Source: Apostichopus japonicus (lineage: Eukaryota; Echinodermata; Holothuroidea; Aspidochirotida; Stichopodidae). Taken from it: DNA of 64,000 nucleotides. Shown piece by piece: positions 11,094-26,645 of this stretch. The stretch covers positions 10,020,001 through 10,084,000 of the forward strand of contig NC_092582.1 in NCBI RefSeq assembly GCF_037975245.1, written 5' to 3'. The notes under the pieces were generated by a model. It saw only the letters and a list, made by a program, of their open reading frames with translations, did no database searches and was not told the origin of the DNA. Position 1 is the first letter of the stretch. Each line of letters begins with the position of its first letter. The translations under genes were made by a program, and so were the position numbers.

Positions 11094-12443
11094 ATGGAAT
11101 CTATTTATTGGCATAACTCTTCAATGGAGTCAACTTCTGCCCCTGTGTCGTCATCTATTAACCATGTGTCGTCATCCACTAATTCAAACGTAACACTGTA
11201 CGCCAATGCTATTGTAGGTGTACTCACCGTGTTTACAAATGTAGTCGTCATTATTATATTTCTAACGCAACGCAAGATCCGGAAAGTTCATGTGAACATT
11301 TATACATTTTATCTAGCAATCTCGGATTTCTTCGTTGGAGTGTCAATGTCCTTATCAACCTTTATTTGGGGAGTACTCAATTATCCAGCATTGCCGAGAC
11401 AAGTGTGTGACGTATGGACAATGACAAGGATGGTTTCGTTATCCATGTCAGCGTTAATGGTAATTCTTCTTAGCTACGACCGGTACAAGTTGGTGCAAAG
11501 TCCAATTAAATACCACCTGCTGACGACAGCTAGTACTCATAGATTTATTTTGACCTTCATTTTCACGTTCATCTGCTTACAATCTCTGATTTTTGTCTGT
11601 GATGTATACTTAGAAGTATCAGAATCGCAAGATTCATTCGAAAGTGACGAATTTCTTTGTTACACTGGTCCTTTTCCGTTTGGGTTGATCCTCGTGACGG
11701 TCACTATTATAAATGTTAGTATTACATCCATTGCTTTGCTTGTTGTTAACGTTGCGTTCGTTTGGAAGTTAGCTCAAAGAATCCGAGACTTGTTAGATAT
11801 GACACAAGGTGGCCGTCGTTTGTCCACAAGAATACACATCAACAACATTGCGAGAGATAATGATAAGATTGACGATAAATGCACTGCCATGGTAGAACGA
11901 AATACTTCCGTCATTTCCACACCTATAGGACCAAAAGATTTAGATGACCTACCCAACGATAGAACTCATAGAAGTTCCTATGGGTTAACAGAGAGTAACA
12001 GTTCTATTCGACATTATGATGGTTCCGTCGCATCTTCTTATAAAGATACAATTGATATACAAAGCGATAAAGAACGCCAACCAACAAATGAAACCGTTGA
12101 GGCTACAAGGGTACATTTGAAATTGGAAACGGAGGATGGCGAAAGGTATCGCATTACTTCAAATCATATCCAGCAATTTCCCGAAAGAGAAATAAAAAGA
12201 CTAAAAAGTGTAGCCACCAAACTTGCTACGTATGTCGTTGTGTTTGCTATATCTTGGATTCCTTTTGCAATAGCAACCTGCTTACCCGTGTTAGGGATAC
12301 CGGTTCTTAGAGCGTATAACATTACAACAATTTTCTTGGTGTCTTCAAACTCCCTCGTTAATCCTCTCTTGTATTTCATTATACGTTATAAACAGTGCAG
12401 TTTCAATTGGAAGTTTGCTCAGTTCTGCTGGAGAAATCGTTAA
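11094..12443 (+). CDS. Class A GPCR, subfamily A (orphan, aminergic-like without Asp3.32)
   Basis: A complete single-exon seven-transmembrane receptor of 449 residues for the cell surface. The N-terminus is Ser/Asn-rich with glycosylation sites (NSS, NVT). TM1 spans about 34-57. TM2 has LAISD with Asp78 (2.50). TM3 starts at Cys105, which should bond Cys189 in loop 2, and ends in LSYDRY (129-131). A third intracellular loop of about 140 residues, rich in Ser/Thr and charge, spans 228-368. TM6 carries SWIP with Trp388 (6.48) and TM7 carries NPLLYF (423-428). The plan resembles histamine H3/muscarinic receptors, but position 3.32 is Arg112, not the amine-binding Asp, so the ligand is probably not a simple amine. 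The start has G at -3 and +4. Intronless structure and neighbours mark it as part of a tandem-expanded cluster. Confidence 0.9.
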   Translation: MESIYWHNSSMESTSAPVSSSINHVSSSTNSNVTLYANAIVGVLTVFTNVVVIIIFLTQRKIRKVHVNIYTFYLAISDFFVGVSMSLSTFIWGVLNYPALPRQVCDVWTMTRMVSLSMSALMVILLSYDRYKLVQSPIKYHLLTTASTHRFILTFIFTFICLQSLIFVCDVYLEVSESQDSFESDEFLCYTGPFPFGLILVTVTIINVSITSIALLVVNVAFVWKLAQRIRDLLDMTQGGRRLSTRIHINNIARDNDKIDDKCTAMVERNTSVISTPIGPKDLDDLPNDRTHRSSYGLTESNSSIRHYDGSVASSYKDTIDIQSDKERQPTNETVEATRVHLKLETEDGERYRITSNHIQQFPEREIKRLKSVATKLATYVVVFAISWIPFAIATCLPVLGIPVLRAYNITTIFLVSSNSLVNPLLYFIIRYKQCSFNWKFAQFCWRNR

Positions 12444-12655
12444 CAAGTGGAGGAAGGGTAACAGTTACGATACCGCAACCAGTTACAGTTCAGACGCGTA
12501 TTGGATTATTTAATCAGTTATCTATCCCTGCAGCAGCACTAAATATATCTTTCATTGAGTTTACTTCTCGGATTGGTGATAATGTCATTTACTAAGGGAT
12601 ATTTGCTCAATACAATTGAATGTTGTTCTACACACATACACACAAACATATATAT

Positions 12656-12730
<75 letters not shown>

Positions 12731-13224
12731 CCGATATTATATACCTGATTTTCTCTCTATTACTGTCATACTTTTTACAATATACTACATTATATCGAAC
12801 TTATTTATACCAAATGTATGCAACATGAGCTGGCTTTTTATCCTTTGTAGAAATAGTTTTTTTTTCATTCCATTAAATGATGCAAATAAAGGTCTGTGAT
12901 GGCTGATTTAATGTACGACCTTAGAACGACTGCATTGTACATAATGACCCACGTATCACATTATCATCCTATGTTGTGTGAAATGGGTGGAAGTTTCCCA
13001 AGTCCTTGGCATCCTGGAACAGAGGTAAGGGACCGGATATTTTGTTTGCACATGCAATTACAAATCCTATGACTTGCCATTCACATCAAAATCCAACCTA
13101 TGAACAACGTGACTGATAAAAATGTAAGTTCAAATCTCAGAGGCTTTTTAGATGAAAACATTTGTACTAGAAATCAGAGGCAAGCTTCTTATTAAAAATT
13201 AATGTAACAAATACTGATACAATA
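12444..13224. other. 3' flank of the 11-kb receptor gene, with (CA/TA)n microsatellite
   Basis: A (CA)n to (TA)n microsatellite covers 12631-12730. AATAAA at 12885-12890, about 440 bases past the stop, is a candidate polyadenylation signal. Tyr/Ile repeat peptides across the microsatellite are not proteins. Confidence 0.5.
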
Positions 13225-13610
13225 CTGATACAATATTGATAACGGATTTTATATGACTTTGTGGAATATATTGACATTTTATAGATGACATATGCAGTAT
13301 GGAGCGATTTTAAGAAAATGATTTATCAATTGTAAAGGCACTTTGAATTTAACGAATATAACTCCAAATTGCATATACCATTGACCAATCGGTGAGAGAT
13401 GCCATCAAAAGAAATTATTGAAAATTTTGGAGAAAGTAATTCAAAGTATGTTTTAGACCTTATTACAAATATCTCGGTGTTAATAAAGAAATACACTAAG
13501 AAGTGAAACTGTAGGACATATTTTGACTTTTAAGAAAGAAAACAAGCAAATTAATGCATGCATGAAGCAAATAACGGACGCAGAAGAGTACACGGCAATT
13601 GTTGCTGATG
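13225..13610 (+). repeat. Duplicated noncoding flank (inverted copy at 46500-46890)
   Basis: Read by eye, this block matches the reverse complement of 46500-46890 over most of its length. Shared stretches include TTTGTGGAA, GGAGCGATTT, AAGAAAATGATTTATCAATT, CCAATCGGTG and AATGCATGCATGA. Each copy lies downstream of a subfamily A receptor sequence on its own strand (the live gene here, a fragment at 47 kb). Gene and flank were therefore duplicated together and inverted. Confidence 0.7.
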
Positions 13611-16061
<2,451 letters not shown>

Positions 16062-17405
16062 TTAACTTGTTCTTCTTGCCCTCCGGATCTTCCCAATATT
16101 GCAGCGAAGTTTGCGCGTGTTATAACGTAATATGAAGTACAAGAGGGGGTTCACGAGAGAGTTTGAAGATAATAAGAACACCGATGTGTTGTAATATGTT
16201 CTTAATACAGGTACACCAAACACTGGTAAACAGGTCGCTATGGCGTATGGAATCCAAGACATAGCAAACAGTATAACATACGTAGCAAGTTTAAATGCTA
16301 TTCTCTTTAGTCTCTCTATTTCTTTGGGTGGAACTTGTTGTATCCGGATTGATTTTCTCGGTTCATTTTGATTATCTTTCTTCTTCGAAGTCTTTGTTTT
16401 CAAATTTAAACCTGACCATGGAGAAGGAACTAGAGAAAAATTGTTTTTGGTTGTAAGTTGACAATGTTGCATAACAGTCATCTCTTTTGAAGGATCGCGA
16501 TGACTTCCGGAACCTCGAATTGCGCTGGTAATCTCCGATTTCTCAATTGCAATATTATTGCTACAAGTTTCGTTCTGTAGTTCCCTGAGAGTTCCACTCA
16601 AGGAAGCAACACTAGCAGTGTCCGCTTGTGTGCCTGTAACATTATGAACAAACGGACGCTGATTTGCACTCATACTGATATGGATCTGTGTGGATGTATC
16701 ATTGTCCTGTGACATATCCAGCAACTCTTGAACTCTTTTCACAAACTGCCAAACGAAATTAATATTAACTATAAACAATGCTATAGTCGTAGCACTAAAC
16801 AAAACTGCAGAGTTGATCAAAAACACTAACCCTAGAGGGTTAACACCAGCGTAGCAACGGAATTCATGTGTTTCGAATATATGCACTGTCTCCGATGATA
16901 TCAAGTACGAATCACTCATAAAAATAATAAACACTAAAGCTAGAAATGAAAATGTTGCTGTTAAGATGAGTTTGTGAGTACTACCAGTTGTCTTCAGATG
17001 ATATTGTAGCGGACTTTGCACTAACTTGTACCGGTCGTAACTTAAAAGAACTACCATCAGTCCTGACATGCAAACGGCAAAAATCCTTGTAATAATCCAA
17101 ACGTCACAAGCCAATTTCGACAATTCTGGAAAGTTAAGTACACCCCATAGACACGTCGTTAAGGATATTGAAACTCCCACCAACGTATCTGCGATTGCAA
17201 GATAGAAAGTATATATATTTATATGTACACGTCGTATGGCGCGTCGCCTTAAAAATAGAGCGATTACGACGGCATTAGCTAAAACTGTGAGTACACCTAA
17301 AGAAGCAGTGAGGAACAACGTCAGGTTTGTGTTTAGGGACGACGCCATCGGGACGTTAGTTGGCTCCGCAAAAGAGTAAGTAGCGTTTGTAATGACGTCC
17401 GTCAT
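16062..17405 (-). CDS. Class A GPCR, subfamily A (orphan)
   Basis: An intact single-exon receptor of 447 residues. Glycosylation sites NAT and NLT precede TM1 (about 28-52). Landmarks are Asp73 (2.50), Cys100 paired with Cys184 in loop 2, Arg107 at 3.32, DRY at 124-126, a third loop of about 145 residues (222-367), SWIP with Trp384, and NPLLYF at 419-424. The C-terminal tail is Arg-rich (RRARRTS). It shares EFRCYAGVNPLGLVFLI around loop 2 almost exactly with the 25-kb gene, and so is closer to that one than to the 11-kb gene. It is the only left-side gene on the minus strand. ATG has A at -3. Function as a cell-surface receptor follows from the family; ligand unknown. Confidence 0.9.
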   Translation of the reverse strand: MTDVITNATYSFAEPTNVPMASSLNTNLTLFLTASLGVLTVLANAVVIALFLRRRAIRRVHINIYTFYLAIADTLVGVSISLTTCLWGVLNFPELSKLACDVWIITRIFAVCMSGLMVVLLSYDRYKLVQSPLQYHLKTTGSTHKLILTATFSFLALVFIIFMSDSYLISSETVHIFETHEFRCYAGVNPLGLVFLINSAVLFSATTIALFIVNINFVWQFVKRVQELLDMSQDNDTSTQIHISMSANQRPFVHNVTGTQADTASVASLSGTLRELQNETCSNNIAIEKSEITSAIRGSGSHRDPSKEMTVMQHCQLTTKNNFSLVPSPWSGLNLKTKTSKKKDNQNEPRKSIRIQQVPPKEIERLKRIAFKLATYVILFAMSWIPYAIATCLPVFGVPVLRTYYNTSVFLLSSNSLVNPLLYFILRYNTRKLRCNIGKIRRARRTS

Positions 17406-18891
17406 TTTCTTCTTTGGATTGTAAGAAAAAGTCGATGTTTAAATTCTTAAAAATTGTAAGTTTGTTAAAATGGTTGATTTATAATCACGAAATGGTTTCT
17501 TTATCTTCTCTTACTGTACCCCATATATAGTATAAACAGAGAATGACGTTAATCTTGTCACCCATCAATAGAGTATATCCATATGTTATCATCGCAGAGC
17601 AATTGCTTTGAAACATCAATAAGACTTTTCCCTTCATAGCTTCGTCGGCCATAAAATAGTATATGTGTCCATTCCTATAATTACAACGAAAAAGCTTTCG
17701 TCCTTCGATTAGCTGTCGTTTATAGCTGTTAGCTTACACCCACGAATTAAAAGGTTTTTTATCTTTGCTCGAAGAATTTAGTGATGTATTTACAATAATA
17801 AACCCTTTTTGCCAATCTTTAGAGTAAATTTTATAGTTCAACTAAACACGACACCGAGACATGCATTACTTCCACACAATCAAATTATTTTACGATTTGC
17901 ATGCAGAGCTTTCAATAATATGAACATTTTCTAGAAAGACTGAACGAAATGGAGTGATATGAATAGAGCACGTTTATTAATTACTTTTTAAGTAGTGACC
18001 TCAGTAAACACAAAAGGTTGACAGTGTTCCAGTATAGTCGAAACATAATCGTGCATCATTCGTATACCTGTTACTAAAGTTTGGTAATTGCTTTCATTGT
18101 CACTCAGAAATTAAATGAGTCGTTCTCGTCGATTGCTACTATAGTCTGTTACGGGGACTAAGATTATACTGGATACTCACCAGAGTACTTAATATAGTAA
18201 ATAGTTTTGCAAAAGCGTTATCTTTACTATAAAATGCACTTTGACGTGGTGTGTGAAATGTATTAAAAAAAAAAAATTGAAATGTCAATAAAATGTGGAA
18301 ATTTTGATTGGTGTTGATCTATATATGTTATGGTGGTAAGGGATATTTAGTCATGAAGGTTATAGTGGCGAATGTAATGAACTGTTATGTATGTACTTAT
18401 ATCATATGAAATATATTGGTTATAATTACACCCCTCGTTTGATGATATATGTAGCTTATTTGTATATATACGTTCACAGAATGATCATGTTCAACTATAT
18501 TTTTTGTTTGGTATCCACTTTCAAATTTGTATGCTTCTGCGAACCTGATCAAAATAGAACACTATACAAGGAAACATCCGTCATTCAACATGTTGGTAGA
18601 AGGAGGCTACGTTAGAGACATTGTAACTACAGTGTCAGTAGTTTAATGAAGCATATGAGTATATACGTGGAACATTCACCTTTCTGTGTTACGCAACCAA
18701 CTTCGCTACAAAATCATATATTCCAATAGTTGAAACAGGTTATTTTATGAGCAAACGTAAACAAGGGCACACGTGTTCCTAGAAATGATAATCACAGCAA
18801 TTGCTCCATCTTGCAAGCGCCGAAATCTTGAAAACAGTGATGAGAATTACATGAAAAACATGGAAGTAAACCCTGTAAAGAAGTTGTAACC
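17406..18891. other. Upstream flank of the 16-kb gene, no other gene seen
   Basis: On the minus strand ACTATATATGG near 17521-17532, about 120 bases before the ATG, is a possible TATA element. The rest shows nothing I can name. Confidence 0.3.
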
Positions 18892-19240
18892 ATGCAAGAA
18901 GCTTTGTCACAACATAAGGAAATATTTGTTGTTGTACTTTCACAGTTACAGTCAAGTAATATGTCGGTGGGTAACAATAGCGCATCCATAAATTCATTCA
19001 GTGAAGTAGAACCTCAGAAGAATAATAACAAAGTCAGCGGAAACCATCAAGAAAAATATTTCTTTGATCTGAAAAATAAAAAGAAGATCTCTCAGCTTCA
19101 TCACATTGCTAAAAAATTGGAAACGTATGTTGGAGTTTTCTTAGTTTGTTGGTTGCCACTTGAAATGTTTATTGCCTCCTTTTGTGTTGTGTGGTGTTTA
19201 ATTCTCTACTCAACCCCCTTCTTTATGCATTATTTAAAGG
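18892..19240 (+). pseudogene. Subfamily B GPCR fragment: end of loop 3 with TM6 fused to TM7
   Basis: The frame holds a Lys/Asn-rich end of a third intracellular loop, then HHIAKKLETYVGVFLVCWLP, which is TM6 with its CWLP. The frame then passes almost at once into TTTAATTCTCTACTCAACCC (from 19197). Read two bases out of register this gives FNSLLNPLLYALF, the TM7 motif. About 30 residues (end of TM6, loop 3 outside, start of TM7) are deleted and the join is out of frame. Nothing before loop 3 is present. The sequence is closest to the 44-kb gene (AKKLSTYVGVFLVCWLP, FNSLLNPLLYAIF), which lies on the opposite strand. Confidence 0.8.
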
Positions 19241-19353
19241 TAACGGTTTCAGAAATTAAGTGCCAATGATCCCCCCCCCCCCCAAATGGAAAGTTACTGC
19301 AATATCAAACAGTTAAGTTATCTAAGAGGCATTATTAAAGTTATAACCTTTAA

Positions 19354-21972
<2,619 letters not shown>

Positions 21973-23397
21973 ATGGCTGCTGCTGATTTATCCCAATTAC
22001 ATCAGAAAAGGAACTTAACCGAAGCGAATTTGAATATTGCTTTCGTTGATCCTGTGTTCAAGTTGGAAACGGACACAGTTACTCTAGTTCTCTACGGTAT
22101 TCTTGGTGTAGTCGTAATCATTATGAATATCTCTGTTACAGCCACTTACATTGGTAGGAAGAAAATACGCAAACATAGAGTAAATGCCTATGCATTTTAT
22201 CTGGCAATTGCAGATTTATTTGTTGGAATATTTGTACTATTCTTTTCTTCCTTGTGGGGAATTCTGGCCTTTCCGGAGTTGCCCCCCATCGTGTGTCATA
22301 TTTGGTCCATAGTCAAACAATTCTCTATTTTGTATTCTGCGTTAATCATCATTTTACTAAGTTATGATAGATTTCAACTTGTCACCAGCCCATTGAAATA
22401 CCACAGTAAACAAACGAGCAGTCGTATTCACCGTTTAGTCCTTGTAACTGGTATGCTTTGCTTGATTTATTGTACTGCCATTTACATCATTTCATTTTGC
22501 TTCTTCGGTCCCGTGGATGGCAATGACGGCGTCCTGTTACAACTCTGCATCTCCGTGGTCATTACCAATAGTATTTATACCGTCATCCTACACACTATCG
22601 ATTTCGTTATACCTTTCGTCGTTTTAGTTGTGATTAACGTCGCATTTTACTGGAAACTAGTTGCCAAAATGCACCATATGTCAAATATACAACTCAAAGA
22701 AAGACGACCATCTCGTAGACAAAACAAATCGAAAGGCGATGAGTATGGCGACAGTGCAAACGACCCTACTAATAAGAAACAGCTCCTTGAAGTGTCTCAC
22801 AAAACACCCCCAGAAGTAGATACCCTACATGTACAAAGTAAGTCAAAACAAACTAAGCAAACGGCTACATCCCGGAAGGCTATTGACGTTACAACACAGG
22901 AAACAGAACATTTTGCCGGAGTTGCTCATTTCGCAAATGAGGTGGTGGTGCGATATGAAAAGGAAGCAAATTTAGCTATCTTAGAGCCGCCATCTAAAGA
23001 CGTGTCTGCGGGCAGCGGCCATGTTGTCAGAGTAGAGGATTTCGTTTACGATAGTCAAAATGAAATGAATACTCACAACGTTAAGGATTATCGACAAAAG
23101 GATCAAAACACTGAACATATACAGATTGGTGTAATCGAAGAGGCTAGACGAAAGGAAAATATGAAACTTCGCCGAATTGCGCATAAGCTAGCTAGCTACG
23201 TAGGTGTTTTCCTAATCTGTTCTTTGCCATTTGAAATTGCATCATCCCTACTTGTGTTTGGTATTGAAGTACCTAAGGCAATTTTGAACATAACGTCATA
23301 TATGTTGCTACTTAACTCTGTTATTAACCCACTCCTCTATGGAGTATTTGCGAGATTCTGTGATATTAATTCATGTTTTCGTGCATGTACTCATTGA
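21973..23397 (+). CDS. Class A GPCR, subfamily B, lacking Trp6.48
   Basis: A 474-residue single-exon receptor. The N-terminus has NLT. Asp81 is 2.50, Cys108 should pair with Cys192, Lys115 is at 3.32, and the TM3 end is LSYDRF (130-134). TM5 has Pro214 (5.50) and ends in NVAFYWKLV. The third intracellular loop is the longest of the set (about 170 residues, 230-400). TM6 reads FLICSLPFEI: Ser417 stands where nearly all class A receptors, and every intact sibling here, have Trp (6.48). TM7 has NSVINPLLYGVF (448-459). The frame is open end to end, so a working receptor with altered switching, or a very recent functional loss, are both possible. The closest relative is the 31.7-kb gene on the other strand (shared TEANxNI, FYWKLV, ERRP, GVFARFxDIN). 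Confidence 0.9.
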   Translation: MAAADLSQLHQKRNLTEANLNIAFVDPVFKLETDTVTLVLYGILGVVVIIMNISVTATYIGRKKIRKHRVNAYAFYLAIADLFVGIFVLFFSSLWGILAFPELPPIVCHIWSIVKQFSILYSALIIILLSYDRFQLVTSPLKYHSKQTSSRIHRLVLVTGMLCLIYCTAIYIISFCFFGPVDGNDGVLLQLCISVVITNSIYTVILHTIDFVIPFVVLVVINVAFYWKLVAKMHHMSNIQLKERRPSRRQNKSKGDEYGDSANDPTNKKQLLEVSHKTPPEVDTLHVQSKSKQTKQTATSRKAIDVTTQETEHFAGVAHFANEVVVRYEKEANLAILEPPSKDVSAGSGHVVRVEDFVYDSQNEMNTHNVKDYRQKDQNTEHIQIGVIEEARRKENMKLRRIAHKLASYVGVFLICSLPFEIASSLLVFGIEVPKAILNITSYMLLLNSVINPLLYGVFARFCDINSCFRACTH

Positions 23398-23722
23398 ATA
23401 CATCGAATGTTTAATGAAGCTTTTCTGATAAGTTGTACCACCTTGCCTTGGAGGAGCTAGGTACTTGCAAGAGTAATTTAATGGAGTTATCAAACCCGCA
23501 ATGAAAACGACGCCATTTTTAATGAGTGCCTGAATAAATATATACAAGGTTACCAAGCTGCTTTATGATCATTTCACAACTTGTAAATGAAACAAGAGAA
23601 CTGTAGAATAGTCTTATGTATTGTTGATTGGTCGATTTCATTTTTGATTTATTCATTGTTGATTATATATTGTTGATTGTTAATTTGATTAGGACAGACA
23701 AAGAATGGGATAAGAAGTTTGT

Positions 23723-26645
23723 AACCTCGATGTTCTCACAAACAAATCACGATATCAGGTACAATTAATTGTAATATTAAAGTTGGCGGTTTATTTCACA
23801 CCTTATACAAAGTGAGAATGGTTACCGTGGTGTATTTATATACAACACATTAAATATATAGATTAAGTATCACAGAAAACTCAAAGTCTACTACCAAGAA
23901 AATGATCAAAAGAGCACAATGGAACGATGTGACTCCATTCGTTGTATGTTAACGCTTGTTAGGTGGGTAGAAATTTTGTTCATAAATTTCTGTAGCGAGA
24001 GTTACTATTTCTCATCAGCTCTAAGTTATCAGCTACATATACGACCACCGAATACTTGTTTTTGTAAGATTGTAGACAAACACAGTATCGGGCGTGGTTA
24101 CAGGCCTATAGTACATATTTGCACCAATATTACTATATCCCCAGCATGAAATCACTTTCGCATTACAAAAGTACAAACCAAGCCATATTTTAAATAATAA
24201 TCCAGTGTTGATCAATATTTTTGTCGACACTAATGAAGAGTAAAAGTAAATGCGAATGTTTTTAATTTTTAAATATAACAATATGCCTTAAGTAATAAGA
24301 ATTAAATACAATTGACCATTTTTGTAACTTAAGTTGTGTTTAGTTTCATGTTATACTCGTCGCTTGGTGATGAAACTGTTCACAAAGAATAATATTAAGA
24401 GTATACTCGAGTCTACTACGGTACTCGGGCTCTTACAATGCGTGAAAAACCGGACGCAGAAATGGGTTTCACTTCCTCAATTTTACGAGTGAAATGATTT
24501 CATCGTTTGTTTGATTGATGTTGTTATTGTGCAAATAAATACATATTATGGAATTAAAAGAAGAGTCTGTCTGCAGAACAGGTTCCACGTATTTACACAA
24601 ATTCTCTTCATTTCAATCCATCATTGACATGTATAAGGACAAACATTGCAACATATATTAACAAAAGTACCCAATTCAAATCACTCATACGTATTCACAT
24701 AACTATCTTAAATGAATTCCAAATTGAGAAGAAAAAACTGGGAAAAGAAAGCGAAGCAAATCATCCTATGACATAAGCTACAGTAAGTTTGACATAAGTT
24801 AAATGACCCAATTCTGCAATCAATGGGCTTGATAGAAAAAAATATACCAAGGTTTTTTTTACATTCAATTGAATGAAAATCGTTTGATGGATTTGCATTA
24901 AAAGCATTCGTGTAAATAACAAAATTCTCGCATCGTTAAGTGGTTTCTCTTTTTCTTATCTTTGTTTTGCCAAACACGACGTTAAAACTTCCGCCAATGT
25001 GATATTTGATTTTAATCCTTAGAATGATGAGACTGGACAAATATAGCATTTTCATTCCGCTGACTTGACACGAAAGAAGCAAGTACTATAAACGGCCTGA
25101 ATTTCTACTTTCTACGTTTTCATATATTGCATTTATATTTCGCGAGCAAAAACATAATGGAGGCAATTTTGACACTGTCTCGCTTCTAAAGTAAATAATG
25201 ATACATTAAAATTAACTATTTACACTGTTTAGAAGACGATAGCGATGGAAGTGATCACATATTACAACATTTCTACCGCTGAGTCAACTTCATCCCCCGA
25301 TAACTCACCTCCAGTCTCAACCGTCAGTCTTTTCGTCACTGCTGTGCTAGGTGTTCTCACATTTTCGGCGAATGCCGTCGTCATCGCTATATTTCTAAAG
25401 CGACGTTTCGTCCGAAAAGTACATGTGAATATATATACTTTCTATCTTGCAATCGCAGATATCTCGGTAGGAGTTTCATTTTTTCTAATGACATTTGTTT
25501 GGAGAGTTCTGAACTCTCCAAAATTGCCAAAAGTAGTCTGTGACCTATGGTCACTGACAAGACTCTTTTCGGTATCTACGTCTGGCTTAATCATAATCCT
25601 GCTAAGCTACGACCGTTATATGTTAGTACAGAATCCGCTTAAATACTATTTGAAGACTACAGGTAATACTCACAAGCTCATCCTAACAGCCACATTTGTA
25701 TCTCTAGCGTTTGAGTCTATTATTTATATGAGTGATTCACACTTTATATCGTCGGAAACGGTCTACAGATTCGAAACACAGGAATTTCGTTGCTATACAG
25801 GTGTCAACCCTCTAGGTCTTGTGTTTTTGATCTATTCTGCGTTGGGTACTAGTGTCATGACTATTACGTTGCTTATGGTTAACGTCGCTTTCGTTTGGCA
25901 GTTTGTGAGAAGAATTCGGGAGTTACTAGAAATGACACAATACGACCATGATACGTCTTTACGAAACCATAACAATATTAATATGAGGACTAATAAGTTA
26001 GGTTGTGATCAAAGCACTACCGTGGCACAGCTGGTCGACAATGAAACTGTTTCCATCAGTGAAACACTGAGACAAAGTTTAGATGGGATAACCGAACAGA
26101 AACATCATGACAAAAAAGATGACGTGACTAACAATAAGGAGAACGTAAAATCTCTTGGTGTCTCGGGAAATGACGTTGTCATGTCAACAGAGAACACTGA
26201 TATGCAGCGTAGTACAATGATGAAAAATGGAACAATTTCTTCTATAAATTATTCGTCTTCGGTTGGTTTCGATTTGAAAACAAAGCATACCAACCGAGTC
26301 AGTAAAATATCAATTAATCGAAAGCAAATATCTACCAGACAATTGACGCAGCTCAAAAGGATAGCCTTTACACTGGCAACGTATGTCATTGTGTTTGCTA
26401 TATCTTGGATTCCTTTTACAGTGGCAACCTGCTTGCCTTTGTTTGGGGTACCTGTTTTTGGAACGTATTACAACACAGCCATTTTTTTGCTGTCATCAAA
26501 CTCTGTCATCAACCCTCTCCTATATTTTATTTTACGTTACAAAAATGATGGATTGCGTTAAGGTGTACATTTGCAACTGTGAGTCAAAATGACAAAAGCA
26601 ATGACTGACTGAGTAGTTGGTGACACACTCTTTGATCACACACGC
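23723..26645 (+). repeat. 2.9-kb tandem duplication, copy 1 (intact receptor)
   Basis: The unit begins AACCTCGATGTTCTCA and includes about 1.5 kb of upstream noncoding DNA plus the 25-kb receptor gene. The next unit starts directly at 26646 with the same words. Noncoding parts are nearly identical with small indels, so the duplication is much younger than the rest of the cluster. Confidence 0.92.
25245..26561 (+). CDS. Class A GPCR, subfamily A (orphan), live copy of a tandem pair
   Basis: A 438-residue single-exon receptor. After an N-terminus with NIS, TM1 spans about 28-51. Asp72 is 2.50, Cys99 pairs with Cys183, Arg106 is at 3.32 and DRY is at 123-125. A third loop of about 150 residues follows (220-370), rich in Asn/Thr/Ser. 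TM6 has SWIP with Trp388 and TM7 has NPLLYF (423-428). The tail is only about 10 residues (RYKNDGLR), so helix 8 and a palmitoylation site seem absent. The ATG has G at -3 and +4 and is conserved in the dead duplicate downstream. Upstream DNA is shared with that duplicate, so both began with the same regulation. Role beyond cell-surface receptor is unknown. Confidence 0.92.
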   Translation: MEVITYYNISTAESTSSPDNSPPVSTVSLFVTAVLGVLTFSANAVVIAIFLKRRFVRKVHVNIYTFYLAIADISVGVSFFLMTFVWRVLNSPKLPKVVCDLWSLTRLFSVSTSGLIIILLSYDRYMLVQNPLKYYLKTTGNTHKLILTATFVSLAFESIIYMSDSHFISSETVYRFETQEFRCYTGVNPLGLVFLIYSALGTSVMTITLLMVNVAFVWQFVRRIRELLEMTQYDHDTSLRNHNNINMRTNKLGCDQSTTVAQLVDNETVSISETLRQSLDGITEQKHHDKKDDVTNNKENVKSLGVSGNDVVMSTENTDMQRSTMMKNGTISSINYSSSVGFDLKTKHTNRVSKISINRKQISTRQLTQLKRIAFTLATYVIVFAISWIPFTVATCLPLFGVPVFGTYYNTAIFLLSSNSVINPLLYFILRYKNDGLR

